64,000 nt of DNA, taken from NCBI RefSeq assembly GCF_009557055.1, contig NZ_CP045649.1, positions 124,001 through 188,000 on the forward strand. Reading direction: 5' to 3'. This document shows positions 50,605 to 58,593 of this stretch, piece after piece. A program made the translations under genes and the position numbers. The stretch is from Nocardioides sp. dk884. Its GTDB lineage: Bacteria; Actinomycetota; Actinomycetes; Propionibacteriales; Nocardioidaceae. How positions within the stretch are numbered: position 1 is the stretch's first letter; every line of letters begins with the position of its first letter. The notes under the pieces are model-generated. The model saw nothing but the letters and a program-made list of their open reading frames with translations. It did not search any database and was not told where the DNA came from.

Positions 50605-51210
50605 ATGCCCTACCTGCTGCGCGTCGAGCTGCCCGACGTCCCCGGATCGCTCGGTCGGCTGGCGAGCGCGATCGGTGAGGCCGGCGGCGACATCGAGGCC
50701 ATCGAGATCGTCGAGAAGCGCCACGAGGGGGTCGCGGTCGACGACGTGCTGCTCGAGACCGCGCCGGGCACGATGCCCGACTCGATCGTCTCGGCCTGCA
50801 ACGGCCTCGACGGCGTCCGGGTGGTGTGGATCAGCCGGTACGCCGCGGGCGGCAACCTGTTCCTCGACCTCGAGGCCGTCGAGGAGCTGACCGCCGACCC
50901 CGTCCGCGCGCTCGACCGGCTCATCGACCTGCTGCCGATCACCTTCCGCGCCGACTGGGCCGCGCGGGTGAGCCGCGAGAGCGGCGTCGTCTACGCGACG
51001 CAGGCGGCGCCCAGCGACCTGGCCTGGCAGCAGCTCGGCAAGGCCGCGCGCCTGGAGACCGACGACGACAACGTGCACTGCGGGGCCCGGCTCAACAAGC
51101 ACGAGATGGTCCTGATCGGGCGCCGCGGCGGCCCGGAGTTCCTCGACTCCGAGCTGGCCCGCCTGGGGCACCTGGTCGCGCTGGCGATGTCGATCTCGCG
51201 CGCCGGCTGA
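50605..51210 (+). CDS. ACT-domain protein
   Basis: This 201-residue protein starts with an ACT domain (YLLRVELPDVPGSLGRLASAIGEAGGDIEAIEIVEKRHEGVAVDDVLLE). The C-terminal half has NLFLDLEAVEELTADPVRALDRLIDLLPITFRADWAA, which resembles a second small-molecule or GAF-like module. ACT domains bind amino acids. It lies 74 bp after recD and may be read with that operon, but its own function is unknown. Confidence 0.87.
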   Translation: MPYLLRVELPDVPGSLGRLASAIGEAGGDIEAIEIVEKRHEGVAVDDVLLETAPGTMPDSIVSACNGLDGVRVVWISRYAAGGNLFLDLEAVEELTADPVRALDRLIDLLPITFRADWAARVSRESGVVYATQAAPSDLAWQQLGKAARLETDDDNVHCGARLNKHEMVLIGRRGGPEFLDSELARLGHLVALAMSISRAG

Positions 51211-51217
51211 CCCGGTC

Positions 51218-52687
51218 TCAGCGGACCGCGGCCGCTTGTACGCCCTCGGCGTGCTCCGGGTGCTCGATGTGGTCCTCGGCCTCCAGGCTGGCGCGCTGCG
51301 GGATGCACAGCGCGATCAGGCTGGCCAGCAGCGCCAGGCCGGCGCCGAGCAGCAGCCCGGTCTGGAACCCGGCCTTGCTCGGCACGGCGACACCACCGAA
51401 GTCGGTGGTCATCTGGGCCAGCACCACGCCCACGACGGCGGCGGCGAACGACGTGCCGAGCGCGCGCATCAGGGTGTTGACGCTGTTGGCGGAGGCGGTC
51501 ACCGAGAGCGGGACCGAGCCCATGATCAGCGCCGGCATCGCGCCGTACGCGAACCCGACGCCCATCGAGCAGATGCAGACCGCGACCAGCAGGCCCCACG
51601 TGGAGCTCATCAGGAGCGTCGCGCAGACGTAGCCGACCGCGACGACGAAGCCGCCGAGGGCGAGGGTGATCTTCGGGCCGCGCGCGTGCGAGATCTTGGC
51701 GCCGACCGGCGACATCGCCATCATCACGAAGCCGCCCGGCATCATCCACAGGCCCATCTCGATCATCGACTGGCCCAGGCCGTAGCCGGTCTCGGCGGGC
51801 AGCTGGAGCAGCTGCGGGATGATCAGCGACTGCGCGTACATCGCGAAGCCGATCACCAGCGAGGCGAGGTTGGTCAGCAGTACGACGGGGCGCGCGGTGA
51901 CCCGCAGGTCGACCAGCGGCGCGGCGCTGCGCAGCTCGTAGGCGCCCCAGGCCACCAGGACGACGGCCGCACCGATCAGCAGCCCGAGCGTGGTGGCGCT
52001 GCTCCAGCCCCAGTCGGCGCCCTTGGAGACGCCGAGCAGCAGGCTGACCAGTCCGATGCCGAGCCCGACGGCTCCCACGGCGTCGAACCCGCCGCTGCTG
52101 GTGACGGGCGTGGCCGGGATGAAGAAGAAGATGAGCGCAGCCACCACGACGGCCAGTGCCGTGGCGCCCCAGAACAGTGCGCGCCAGTTGGCGTTCTCGG
52201 CGACGGCGGCCGCGATCGGGAGGCCGAGGGCGCCGCCGATGCCCATCGAGGCGCTCATCAGGGCGATCGCCCCGCCGAGCTTCTCGGCGGGGATCAGGTC
52301 GCGCATCGCGCTGATGCCGAGCGGGATCATGCCCATGCCGATGCCTTGGAGGCCGCGGCCGATGATCATCGGCACGACCGTCGTGGCCAGTGCCCCGACG
52401 ACCGACCCGACGATGAGCGAGCCGGCGCAGATCAGCATGATCCGGCGCTTGCCGAACATGTCACCGAGGCGGCCACTGATCGGCGTCGCCACCGCCGAGG
52501 TGAGCAGCGTCGCCGTGATCACCCACGAGGCGTTGGACGCGCTCGTGTCCAGGATCCGGGGCAGGTCCTGGATCAGCGGGATCACGAGGGTCTGCATGAG
52601 GGCGGCGGTGATGCCCGCGATGGCGAGGACGACGACCACTGCCCCGGGGCGCACGGGCGCGGCGGAGCGCACAGAATTAGTTGACAC
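51218..52687 (-). CDS. MFS transporter, DHA2-type drug exporter
   Basis: This protein of about 490 residues has 14 predicted membrane helices. It carries motif A SGRLGDMFGKRRIMLI (about 73-88) and motif C-like GGALGLPIAAAV, as in the DHA2 drug:H+ antiporters. The cytoplasmic C terminus is His/Glu-rich. The start is uncertain: GTG at 52687 and TTG at 52693 are both possible, and neither has a strong ribosome site. A 200-bp divergent region separates it from the GH26-like gene, and no regulator is adjacent. Confidence 0.9.
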   Translation of the reverse strand: MSTNSVRSAAPVRPGAVVVVLAIAGITAALMQTLVIPLIQDLPRILDTSASNASWVITATLLTSAVATPISGRLGDMFGKRRIMLICAGSLIVGSVVGALATTVVPMIIGRGLQGIGMGMIPLGISAMRDLIPAEKLGGAIALMSASMGIGGALGLPIAAAVAENANWRALFWGATALAVVVAALIFFFIPATPVTSSGGFDAVGAVGLGIGLVSLLLGVSKGADWGWSSATTLGLLIGAAVVLVAWGAYELRSAAPLVDLRVTARPVVLLTNLASLVIGFAMYAQSLIIPQLLQLPAETGYGLGQSMIEMGLWMMPGGFVMMAMSPVGAKISHARGPKITLALGGFVVAVGYVCATLLMSSTWGLLVAVCICSMGVGFAYGAMPALIMGSVPLSVTASANSVNTLMRALGTSFAAAVVGVVLAQMTTDFGGVAVPSKAGFQTGLLLGAGLALLASLIALCIPQRASLEAEDHIEHPEHAEGVQAAAVR

Positions 52688-52890
52688 GAGCAATCACTGT
52701 ACGGACATCGACCCGGGGTTGTGCTGCTGATGACTCGGATTCGGACGTAGAGACCGATGTCGCTACGGCGCCGGGGACCGAAATTGTTGACCGAATGTTG
52801 ACCAGATGTGGACAAACCGTGCCTGTTGTCGGCGTGTGACCGGTAGGGATAGTCACCCCCCTTTCACCGATGGCCCGCCGAGGATGACCC

Positions 52891-54003
52891 ATGCTGAACG
52901 TCCGACGCCGGCAGAGGGGTGCGGTGCCCCTGCCCCGGACCCTGGCCGCGCTGAGCTTGACCGCCCTCGTCCTGGCTGGCCTGGGTGTCGGTCCCGGTAG
53001 CTCGCCCACCGCCTCGGCTACGGTCTCCACGACCACCTCGCCGAAGATCGCAACCGTGAAGGCAGCACCTGTGAAGACGGCACGCGTGACGACGGCGCCG
53101 TCCGGCGCCGCCCGGATGCGGGCGGCGCGGCGCCTGGTCGACCGGGTCGAGTTCGGCGCCTACGTCGACGGGATGACCCACGCCCCGCAACGGCTGGCCG
53201 CGTTCGAGTCGCTGGTCCGCGCTCCCACCGACATCGCCTCCTACTACTGGGGGTTCGGCGACATCTTCCCCGGGGCGATCGAGCGGTCCTTCGCCCGGAA
53301 CGGGACGCGCAAGGTCCTGCTCTCCTGGGACATGGGTCCGACCCGGTTCTCGGAGTGGACCAACGGCCAGCACGACGACTACCTCGACGATCTCGTTGCT
53401 GCGTCGCTGGCCTACCCGTGGACGGTCTATGTGCGTCCCTGGCCGGAGATGAACGGGGACTGGCAGGAGTTCCAGCCCACCGCCGACGGCGCCCGCCCCT
53501 ACGGCGGCACCTACGCCGAGTTCCGCGCGGCCTGGCGCTACCTGGTGACCTACTTCCGAGCGCGCGGCGTGACCAACCTGCGCTGGGTCTTCAACCCGAC
53601 CGTCGACGTCTATGTCGGCACCACCCCGGTGGGGCTGATCTGGCCCGGCGCGGCCTACGTCGACGTGCTCGGCATCGACGGCTTCAACTGGGGTCGGGAC
53701 TCCAAGTGGGGGCGCTGGAAGTCCTTCGAGCAGACCTTCGCCCCGATGTATCGCCGGCTGACCGCCCTGCACCCCACCGCGCCGGTGTGGATCTGCGAGG
53801 TCGGCTCGAAGGAGCCGTCCCGCAGCGACGGGGCGCCGCGGGACCTCCGACAGAGCAAGGCCCGCTGGACCAAGGACGCGCTCACCACCCGGAGCTTCCC
53901 GCGGCTGCGTGTCGTGGTCTGGTTCCACGCCCGCAAGGAGCGCGACTGGCGGGTCAACTCCTCGCCGGGAGCGCTGCGGGTGCTGCGTCGGGCGCTCAGG
54001 TAG
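52891..54003 (+). CDS. Secreted GH26-like glycoside hydrolase
   Basis: This 370-residue protein has an N-terminal signal region (LPRTLAALSLTALVLAGLGVG), a Thr/Ala/Lys-rich linker of about 45 residues, and a TIM-barrel domain. The likely acid/base is Glu186 in VRPWPEMNGDW and the likely nucleophile Glu303 in VWICEVGSKEP, as in family 26 mannanases and related beta-glycanases. The gene converges on, and overlaps by 8 bp, a class E sortase gene, followed on that strand by a small peptide and a glycosyltransferase. It may trim or release the polysaccharide that the glycosyltransferase makes. Confidence 0.85.
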   Translation: MLNVRRRQRGAVPLPRTLAALSLTALVLAGLGVGPGSSPTASATVSTTTSPKIATVKAAPVKTARVTTAPSGAARMRAARRLVDRVEFGAYVDGMTHAPQRLAAFESLVRAPTDIASYYWGFGDIFPGAIERSFARNGTRKVLLSWDMGPTRFSEWTNGQHDDYLDDLVAASLAYPWTVYVRPWPEMNGDWQEFQPTADGARPYGGTYAEFRAAWRYLVTYFRARGVTNLRWVFNPTVDVYVGTTPVGLIWPGAAYVDVLGIDGFNWGRDSKWGRWKSFEQTFAPMYRRLTALHPTAPVWICEVGSKEPSRSDGAPRDLRQSKARWTKDALTTRSFPRLRVVVWFHARKERDWRVNSSPGALRVLRRALR

Positions 54004-54613
54004 TTCTCGGACCGACCCCGGCGAGCTCGCCGCGCACGTACAGACGTGCCAGCGAGCCGTACTTCGGCCAGCAGGTGGTCAGCGTGAGCTGGTGGCCCGG
54101 GAGCGGGTCGAGGACCCAATCGGCGTCGGTGTCGATCTTCCGCGGGGTGGTGGTGAGCCGGTAGGTCCAGGTGTGCTCGCCCTGGCTGATCCGGACCTCG
54201 TCGCCGGGGCGGAGCTCATCGAAGTCCAGGAACGGCGACCCGTGGCCGGCCCGGTGTCCGGCGAAGGCGACGTTCCCGACCACGCCGGGCAGCGGTGTTC
54301 CGGGATAGTGGCCGATCCCGTCGGCGAGCACGTCGTCGTCGGTGCCCTCGAGCGCCGCCCACCGCCAAGAGTCCCCGAGTCGGGGGATCTCCATGACCGC
54401 CAGTGGGCGGCCGTGCTCCACGCTGGTGGCCACCGCCGGGTTGCTGCTCGCCTCCGGGCCCGAGCCGCCGGCGGTCGCCGGCGGCTCGAGCTCCTCGAGG
54501 AGATCGGACTGTGCGCGCTGCGTCTGCAGGCCGCTCACCCCCACCTGCGCCGCCGGGACGACGAGGAGCGCGGCCAGCAGCGCGCCCAGGACCAGGAGGA
54601 GGCGGCGGCGCAT
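53996..54613 (-). CDS. Class E-type sortase
   Basis: This 205-residue sortase has an N-terminal membrane anchor (LLLVLGALLAALLVVPAA) and a Ser/Pro-rich linker. The catalytic domain has His120 in AFAGHRAGHG, Cys181 in LTLTTCWPKYG and Arg190 in SLARLYVRG. The domain is compact, as in class E/F enzymes of actinobacteria, which prefer LAxTG signals. The gene directly upstream encodes a 47-residue peptide with an LAATG motif, and its stop shares a base with the sortase start. The start at 54613 is set by this overlap. Confidence 0.9.
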   Translation of the reverse strand: MRRRLLLVLGALLAALLVVPAAQVGVSGLQTQRAQSDLLEELEPPATAGGSGPEASSNPAVATSVEHGRPLAVMEIPRLGDSWRWAALEGTDDDVLADGIGHYPGTPLPGVVGNVAFAGHRAGHGSPFLDFDELRPGDEVRISQGEHTWTYRLTTTPRKIDTDADWVLDPLPGHQLTLTTCWPKYGSLARLYVRGELAGVGPRTT

Positions 54614-54756
54614 CAGCGCAGCCGAGGCAGGATGCGCGCCACCGCCAGGATGCCGGCGAGGATCGCGAAGGCGGCGAGGAAGATCCAGACCGTGTTGAAG
54701 GCGATCCCGGTTGCGGCGAGCGTTCCGCCGGCAGTGATCGAGCCGTTGTTGTACAT
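54613..54756 (-). CDS. 47-residue membrane peptide with LAATG sorting-like motif
   Basis: The peptide starts MYNNGSITAGGTLAATG. It continues with a hydrophobic stretch of about 23 residues and ends in a basic tail (ARILPRLR). LAATG (13-17), a membrane helix and a positive tail are the three parts of a cell-wall sorting signal of the LAxTG type used by class E sortases. There is no N-terminal signal peptide and only 12 residues before the motif. It lies 6 bp after the glycosyltransferase stop and shares one base with the sortase start, so the three genes form a tight operon. The function is not known. Confidence 0.75.
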   Translation of the reverse strand: MYNNGSITAGGTLAATGIAFNTVWIFLAAFAILAGILAVARILPRLR

Positions 54757-54762
54757 ATCTTG

Positions 54763-55875
54763 TCACCACTTTCTGTCGGTGCCCAGGGCAACCTGGGCGA
54801 ACGCGCGGGCTTGCGCGAGCTGAAGGAACAGGTCGAAGACCATCTCGACCACGATCACCGCGCCGAGCAGCATCTGCCGCAGGCCGCGGGAGCGGACAGT
54901 GACGACCCGTTCGAGCATGAAGACGCCGGTCAGGGCCAGCCAGAACCAGTGCAGCTCGATTCCCAGGAACATCCCGACCGCCAGGCTCATCAGGTACAGC
55001 ACACTGGCGAGCACGCCGATCGCGCTCAGCAGCTGCCGGCCCCAGTAGCGCCGGGTCACCGGCGTCCAGCCGTAGTCGAGCAGGTTCTCCAGGGCGCCGC
55101 GTTTCCAGCGCAGCCGCTGGTCACCGAGGGCCTTCCAGGTGCACATGACCTCGGTCTCGAGCGTGCACTCGTGGGGAGCCTTGATCTGATAACCCAGGTG
55201 CAACAGGGCCAGCGAGAGCTCGTTGTCCTCGGTGAGGACGTGCACGTCGTAGACCGCCCCTGCCCCCGACTGGTCGGGGAGGCGCAGCTCGCGGCGGGCC
55301 GCGGCGACCTCCTCGAGCACCGGGACCGGGAAGACCGAGGCGGTGCCGGTCAGCACCAGCGCCCGCCCCTTCAGTCGGCGTACGTCGCGCTCGTAGCGGG
55401 CGTACTCGTTGCGCTGGAAGGTGCCGAGCAGACCACCCCCGGGGCCACCGCGGAAGGTGCCGCCGACGCCCCCGAGCCGAGGATCGGCCAGCGCGGCACG
55501 CGCTACCTGGAGGAACTGGGGGTCCAGGCTGCAGTCGGCGTCCATCACCAGGACCAGGTGGGCGGGGTCCAGGGTCGGCAGGAGCTGGGCGAGGGCCTGG
55601 TTGAGCGCGCCGGCCTTCTTGTGGACGTTGCCCACGGTGACGAGGACCTCGGCGCCGTGACTGCGGGCGATCTCGGCGGTCCGGTCGGTGCAGTTGTCAG
55701 CGACGACGAGCACGCGGCTGGGCGGCTCGGTCTGGTTGGCCAGGGAGGTCAGGGCCGCCCCCAGCACCGCCTCTTCGTTGTGCGCGGGAAGCACTGCGAC
55801 CACGGAGTCGAGCGCGCGGCGCCCCCCGACGGTCGCGCCGTGGATCTCGGCGCGCGTGGTAGTGGTGGTGGTCAT
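54763..55875 (-). CDS. Membrane glycosyltransferase, family 2 (BcsA/HAS-like)
   Basis: This 370-residue processive-type GT2 protein starts VVAVLPAHNEEAVLGAALTSLANQ. It has the DxD-like VLVMDADCSLDPQF, the acceptor region DVHVLTEDNELSLALLHLGY (TED motif) and QLRLRW-like QRLRWKRGALENL (Q/RxxRW motif). Two to three membrane helices follow in the last 100 residues. These motifs are those of cellulose-, chitin- and hyaluronan-type synthases. The ATG at 55875 is preferred; a GTG at 55902 is also in frame. It begins the operon with the LAATG peptide and sortase. Confidence 0.9.
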   Translation of the reverse strand: MTTTTTTRAEIHGATVGGRRALDSVVAVLPAHNEEAVLGAALTSLANQTEPPSRVLVVADNCTDRTAEIARSHGAEVLVTVGNVHKKAGALNQALAQLLPTLDPAHLVLVMDADCSLDPQFLQVARAALADPRLGGVGGTFRGGPGGGLLGTFQRNEYARYERDVRRLKGRALVLTGTASVFPVPVLEEVAAARRELRLPDQSGAGAVYDVHVLTEDNELSLALLHLGYQIKAPHECTLETEVMCTWKALGDQRLRWKRGALENLLDYGWTPVTRRYWGRQLLSAIGVLASVLYLMSLAVGMFLGIELHWFWLALTGVFMLERVVTVRSRGLRQMLLGAVIVVEMVFDLFLQLAQARAFAQVALGTDRKW

Positions 55876-56010
55876 GCACTGATCATCGAGGCGGAAAAGC
55901 ACCTCAAGAACTGACTTCGGGCTACCTAGAGGTGACCGCGAGGAACTAGAGGAAACATCTGGTGATCCTGGCGGTCACCTCAGGTCGCGAAGGCTCCGGC
56001 GGCCCCTGGG

Positions 56011-56451
56011 TCAGACCCGCTCGAGCACGAACACCGGGATCTCCCGCTCGGTCTTCTCCTGGTAGGAGGCATACGTCGGCCAGGTCTGCACGGCGTACGC
56101 CCACCAGTCCTCGCGCTCGGCGCCGGTGACGATCCGGGCGCGGTAGGTGTGCTTCTCGGCCCCGTCCTGGAGCTCGACCTCGGGGTGCGCGACGAAGTTG
56201 TAGTACCAGGTCGGATGCTTGGGTGCGCCGCCCAGCGAGGCGATCGCCACGTAGGTGCCGTCGCGCTCCACGCGCATGACGGGGTTCTTGCGCAGCTTGC
56301 CCGACTTCGCGCCGACCGACGTGATCACCACGATCGGGTCGTCGCTGTCGCGCAGGGTGTTCGCTCGCTGGCCGTTGGAGGCCTCGAACTCCGCGACCTG
56401 GTCGCGGACCCACTGCTCGGGACTGGGTTCGTACTCGCCTGTCAGTGCCAT
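56011..56451 (-). CDS. F420-binding deazaflavin nitroreductase-family protein (Ddn-like)
   Basis: This 146-residue protein has the Ddn/FDOR-A pattern: QVAEFEASNGQRANTLRDSDDPIVVITSVGAKSGKLRKNPVMRVE, then YVAIASLGGAPKHPTWYYNFVAHPEVELQ, and closing W-rich segments. The KSGKLRKNP and PKHPTWYYN blocks bind F420. The physiological substrate is probably a quinone. Its ATG is preceded by GGAAGGAC. It is divergent from menB, which makes a menaquinone precursor; this fits a quinone-related role. Confidence 0.9.
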   Translation of the reverse strand: MALTGEYEPSPEQWVRDQVAEFEASNGQRANTLRDSDDPIVVITSVGAKSGKLRKNPVMRVERDGTYVAIASLGGAPKHPTWYYNFVAHPEVELQDGAEKHTYRARIVTGAEREDWWAYAVQTWPTYASYQEKTEREIPVFVLERV

Positions 56452-56507
56452 GTCCTTCCATTGACCAGGCGAGGGGAAGGTATTCCTCCGGCGATAGCCT
56501 GCGCACC

Positions 56508-57452
56508 ATGAGTGCGATCGACGGCGTCTCGGAGATCTTCGACCCGGCTGACTGGGACGAGGTTCCGGGGTTCGCGGACCTGACCGACCTGACCTACCAC
56601 CGGGCCAAGGCCCACGGCACCGTGCGGATCGCCTTCGACCGCCCCGACGTGCTGAACGCCTTCCGCCCGCACACCGTCGATGAGCTGCTGCGCACGCTCG
56701 AGCACGCGCGCCAGTCCGCCGACGTGGGCTGCGTGATCCTCACCGGCAACGGGCCGAGCGCGAAGAACGGCAAGTGGTCCTTCTGCTCCGGCGGCGACCA
56801 GCGGATCCGCGGCAAGGCCGGCTACCAGTACGAGGACAAGGCGATCGGCGCCGACGACACCGGCGCCGAGGAGCCGTCGGTGATCGACAAGGCCAAGCTG
56901 GCGCGCCTGCACATCCTCGAGTGCCAGCGCCTGATCCGGTTCATGCCCAAGGTCGTCATCTGCGTGGTTCCCGGCTGGGCCGCCGGCGGCGGCCACTCGC
57001 TGCACGCCGTCGCCGACCTGACCCTGGCCTCGCGCGAGCACGCCCGCTTCAAGCAGACCGACGCCGACGTCGGCTCCTTCGACGGCGGCTACGGCTCGGC
57101 GTACCTCGCCCGCCAGGTCGGGCAGAAGTTCGCCCGCGAGATCTTCTTCCTCGGCGAGGAGTACTCCGCCGAGGAGATGTTCGCGATGGGCGCGGTCAAC
57201 CGCGTCGTCGAGCACGCCCAGCTGGAGAAGGTCGCGCTGGAGTGGGGCCGCAAGATCAACGGCAAGTCGCCCACCGCCCAGCGGATGCTGAAGTACTCCT
57301 TCAACCTCCTCGACGACGGCCTGGTCGGCCAGCAGCTCTTCGCCGGCGAGACCACCCGCCTGGCCTACATGACCGACGAGGCGCAGGAGGGCCGCGACCA
57401 GTTCCTCGAGAAGCGCGAGCCCGACTGGTCGCCGTACCCCTGGTACTACTGA
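56508..57452 (+). CDS. menB: 1,4-dihydroxy-2-naphthoyl-CoA synthase (MenB)
   Basis: This 314-residue crotonase-fold enzyme forms the second ring of menaquinone from o-succinylbenzoyl-CoA. Family marks are AFDRPDVLNAFRPHTVDELL, the oxyanion block FCSGGDQRIRGKAGYQY, VPGWAAGGGHSLHAVADLTLAS, TDADVGSFDGGYGSAYLAR and the C-terminal tyrosine-rich EKREPDWSPYPWYY. The ATG at 56508 is the first Met of the conserved part. No other men genes lie in the window. Confidence 0.93.
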   Translation: MSAIDGVSEIFDPADWDEVPGFADLTDLTYHRAKAHGTVRIAFDRPDVLNAFRPHTVDELLRTLEHARQSADVGCVILTGNGPSAKNGKWSFCSGGDQRIRGKAGYQYEDKAIGADDTGAEEPSVIDKAKLARLHILECQRLIRFMPKVVICVVPGWAAGGGHSLHAVADLTLASREHARFKQTDADVGSFDGGYGSAYLARQVGQKFAREIFFLGEEYSAEEMFAMGAVNRVVEHAQLEKVALEWGRKINGKSPTAQRMLKYSFNLLDDGLVGQQLFAGETTRLAYMTDEAQEGRDQFLEKREPDWSPYPWYY

Positions 57453-57470
57453 GCAGTCCGTCCCTTGCGC

Positions 57471-57509
57471 CGAGTCGGCGCCAATGGCGGCGCGAGTCGG
57501 CGCCAATGG
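57471..57509 (+). repeat. Two 17-bp direct repeats after menB
   Basis: CGAGTCGGCGCCAATGG occurs at 57471-57487 and again at 57493-57509, with a 22-bp period. The spacer between menB and the minus-strand SDR gene (57453-57581) holds nothing else recognisable. The meaning is unknown. Confidence 0.7.
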
Positions 57510-57581
57510 TGCAGAAACTCTCGACTGAAGCGTCAGAAGTCTCGATTCGACCCCTCAGCACGTGACCGCCGCCAGGGCCCG

Positions 57582-58361
57582 TCAGCTGGGCTTGGCGGGG
57601 AAGCGGAGGGCGCCGTCGATGCGGATCGTCTCGCCGTTGAGGTAGTCGTTCTCGATGATCTGCAGGGCGAGCTGGGCGTACTCGTCGGCGCGGCCCATCC
57701 GCTTCGGGTTCTGGATGGCCTGACCGAAGCGCGTGTAGGCGTCCTCCTCGGACATCCGGAAGGCCGGGGTGAAGAAGGTGCCGGGGGCGATCGTCATGAC
57801 GCGCACGCCCACGGGGGCGAGGTCGCGGGCCGCGGGCAGGGTCAACCCGATGACGCCCGCCTTCGCCGCGCCGTACGCGGTCTGGCCGACCTGGCCCTCC
57901 AGGCCGGCGATGCTCGCCGTCTGGATCACCACGCCGCGCTGTCCGGAGTCGAGCGGCTCGTTGGTGGCCATCGACGCCGCGGCGAGACGCAGGGCGCGGT
58001 AGGTCGCGAGCAGGAAGATCTCGACGGTCTTGTCGAAGCTCTCCTGGGCGACCGCCTGGCCGTCGCGACCGACGAGGCGACCGCCGCCGCCTTGGGCGCT
58101 GCCGTGGACGATGACGACCGACCGGAGCGGGCCCAGCTCCTGGGCCTCCGCGAACGTCGCCGCGAGCGAGTCGTCGCTGAAGACGTCGGTGCGGGCGTAG
58201 TAGGCGTTGTCGCCCAGCTCCTTGGCGAGCTCCTCGCCGCGGTCGTCGTTGATGTCGGCGATGACGGTCTGCACGCCTTGGGCGACCAGGCGGCGTACCG
58301 TCGCGGAGCCGAAGCCGCCGGTGCCGCCGATGACGACTGCGGAGGTGCCGGAGAGGTCCAT
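57582..58361 (-). CDS. SDR-family oxidoreductase (3-hydroxyacyl-CoA dehydrogenase-like)
   Basis: This 259-residue short-chain dehydrogenase has a cofactor-binding start SAVVIGGTGGFGSATVRRLV and an NAD-favouring Asp in TVIADINDD. The NAG-like block is changed to VIVHGSAQGGG. The catalytic Ser is in VVIQTASIAG and the YxxxK motif in AYGAAKAGV. It closes with APGTFFTPAF. The pattern resembles type 10 17-beta-hydroxysteroid / short-chain 3-hydroxyacyl-CoA dehydrogenases. It is divergent from the thiolase gene, and together they could carry out the last two beta-oxidation steps. Confidence 0.9.
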   Translation of the reverse strand: MDLSGTSAVVIGGTGGFGSATVRRLVAQGVQTVIADINDDRGEELAKELGDNAYYARTDVFSDDSLAATFAEAQELGPLRSVVIVHGSAQGGGGRLVGRDGQAVAQESFDKTVEIFLLATYRALRLAAASMATNEPLDSGQRGVVIQTASIAGLEGQVGQTAYGAAKAGVIGLTLPAARDLAPVGVRVMTIAPGTFFTPAFRMSEEDAYTRFGQAIQNPKRMGRADEYAQLALQIIENDYLNGETIRIDGALRFPAKPS

Positions 58362-58593
58362 GTCGTGTCCTGCTTTCTAGGCCGTGGGCGGGATGGCGGG
58401 GAAGCGAGGGGCGCCGCCGCAGGGGCGGGACACCGCCGGCTTCCCGCAGCCGCATATATCTAACTTGTTTACATGTATGCGTCGATGAACCTAGCATGCG
58501 TGTGACGAGTGTCGCCACGTCACCGCAACGTCCACGCAACGCGTCGGCCGATGGCTTCGGGCGACCACCACGCAGAGAACGAGGTGCTCAGCA
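58362..58593. promoter_or_regulatory. Divergent promoter region, SDR / thiolase
   Basis: This 232-bp spacer includes an A/T-rich stretch at about 58453-58480, clearly lower in GC than its surroundings. Within it TCTAACTTGTTTAC (58459-58472) fits TnnAACnnGTTnnA except for the last base. This suggests a TetR-type operator shared by the two genes. It is less symmetrical than the sites at 33125 and 40189. Confidence 0.4.

Noticed and set aside
54216..54791. Minus-strand open frame of 191 codons across the sortase start
   Set aside because: It is a shifted frame of the sortase gene and of the 47-residue LAATG peptide, both better supported by motif and overlap.
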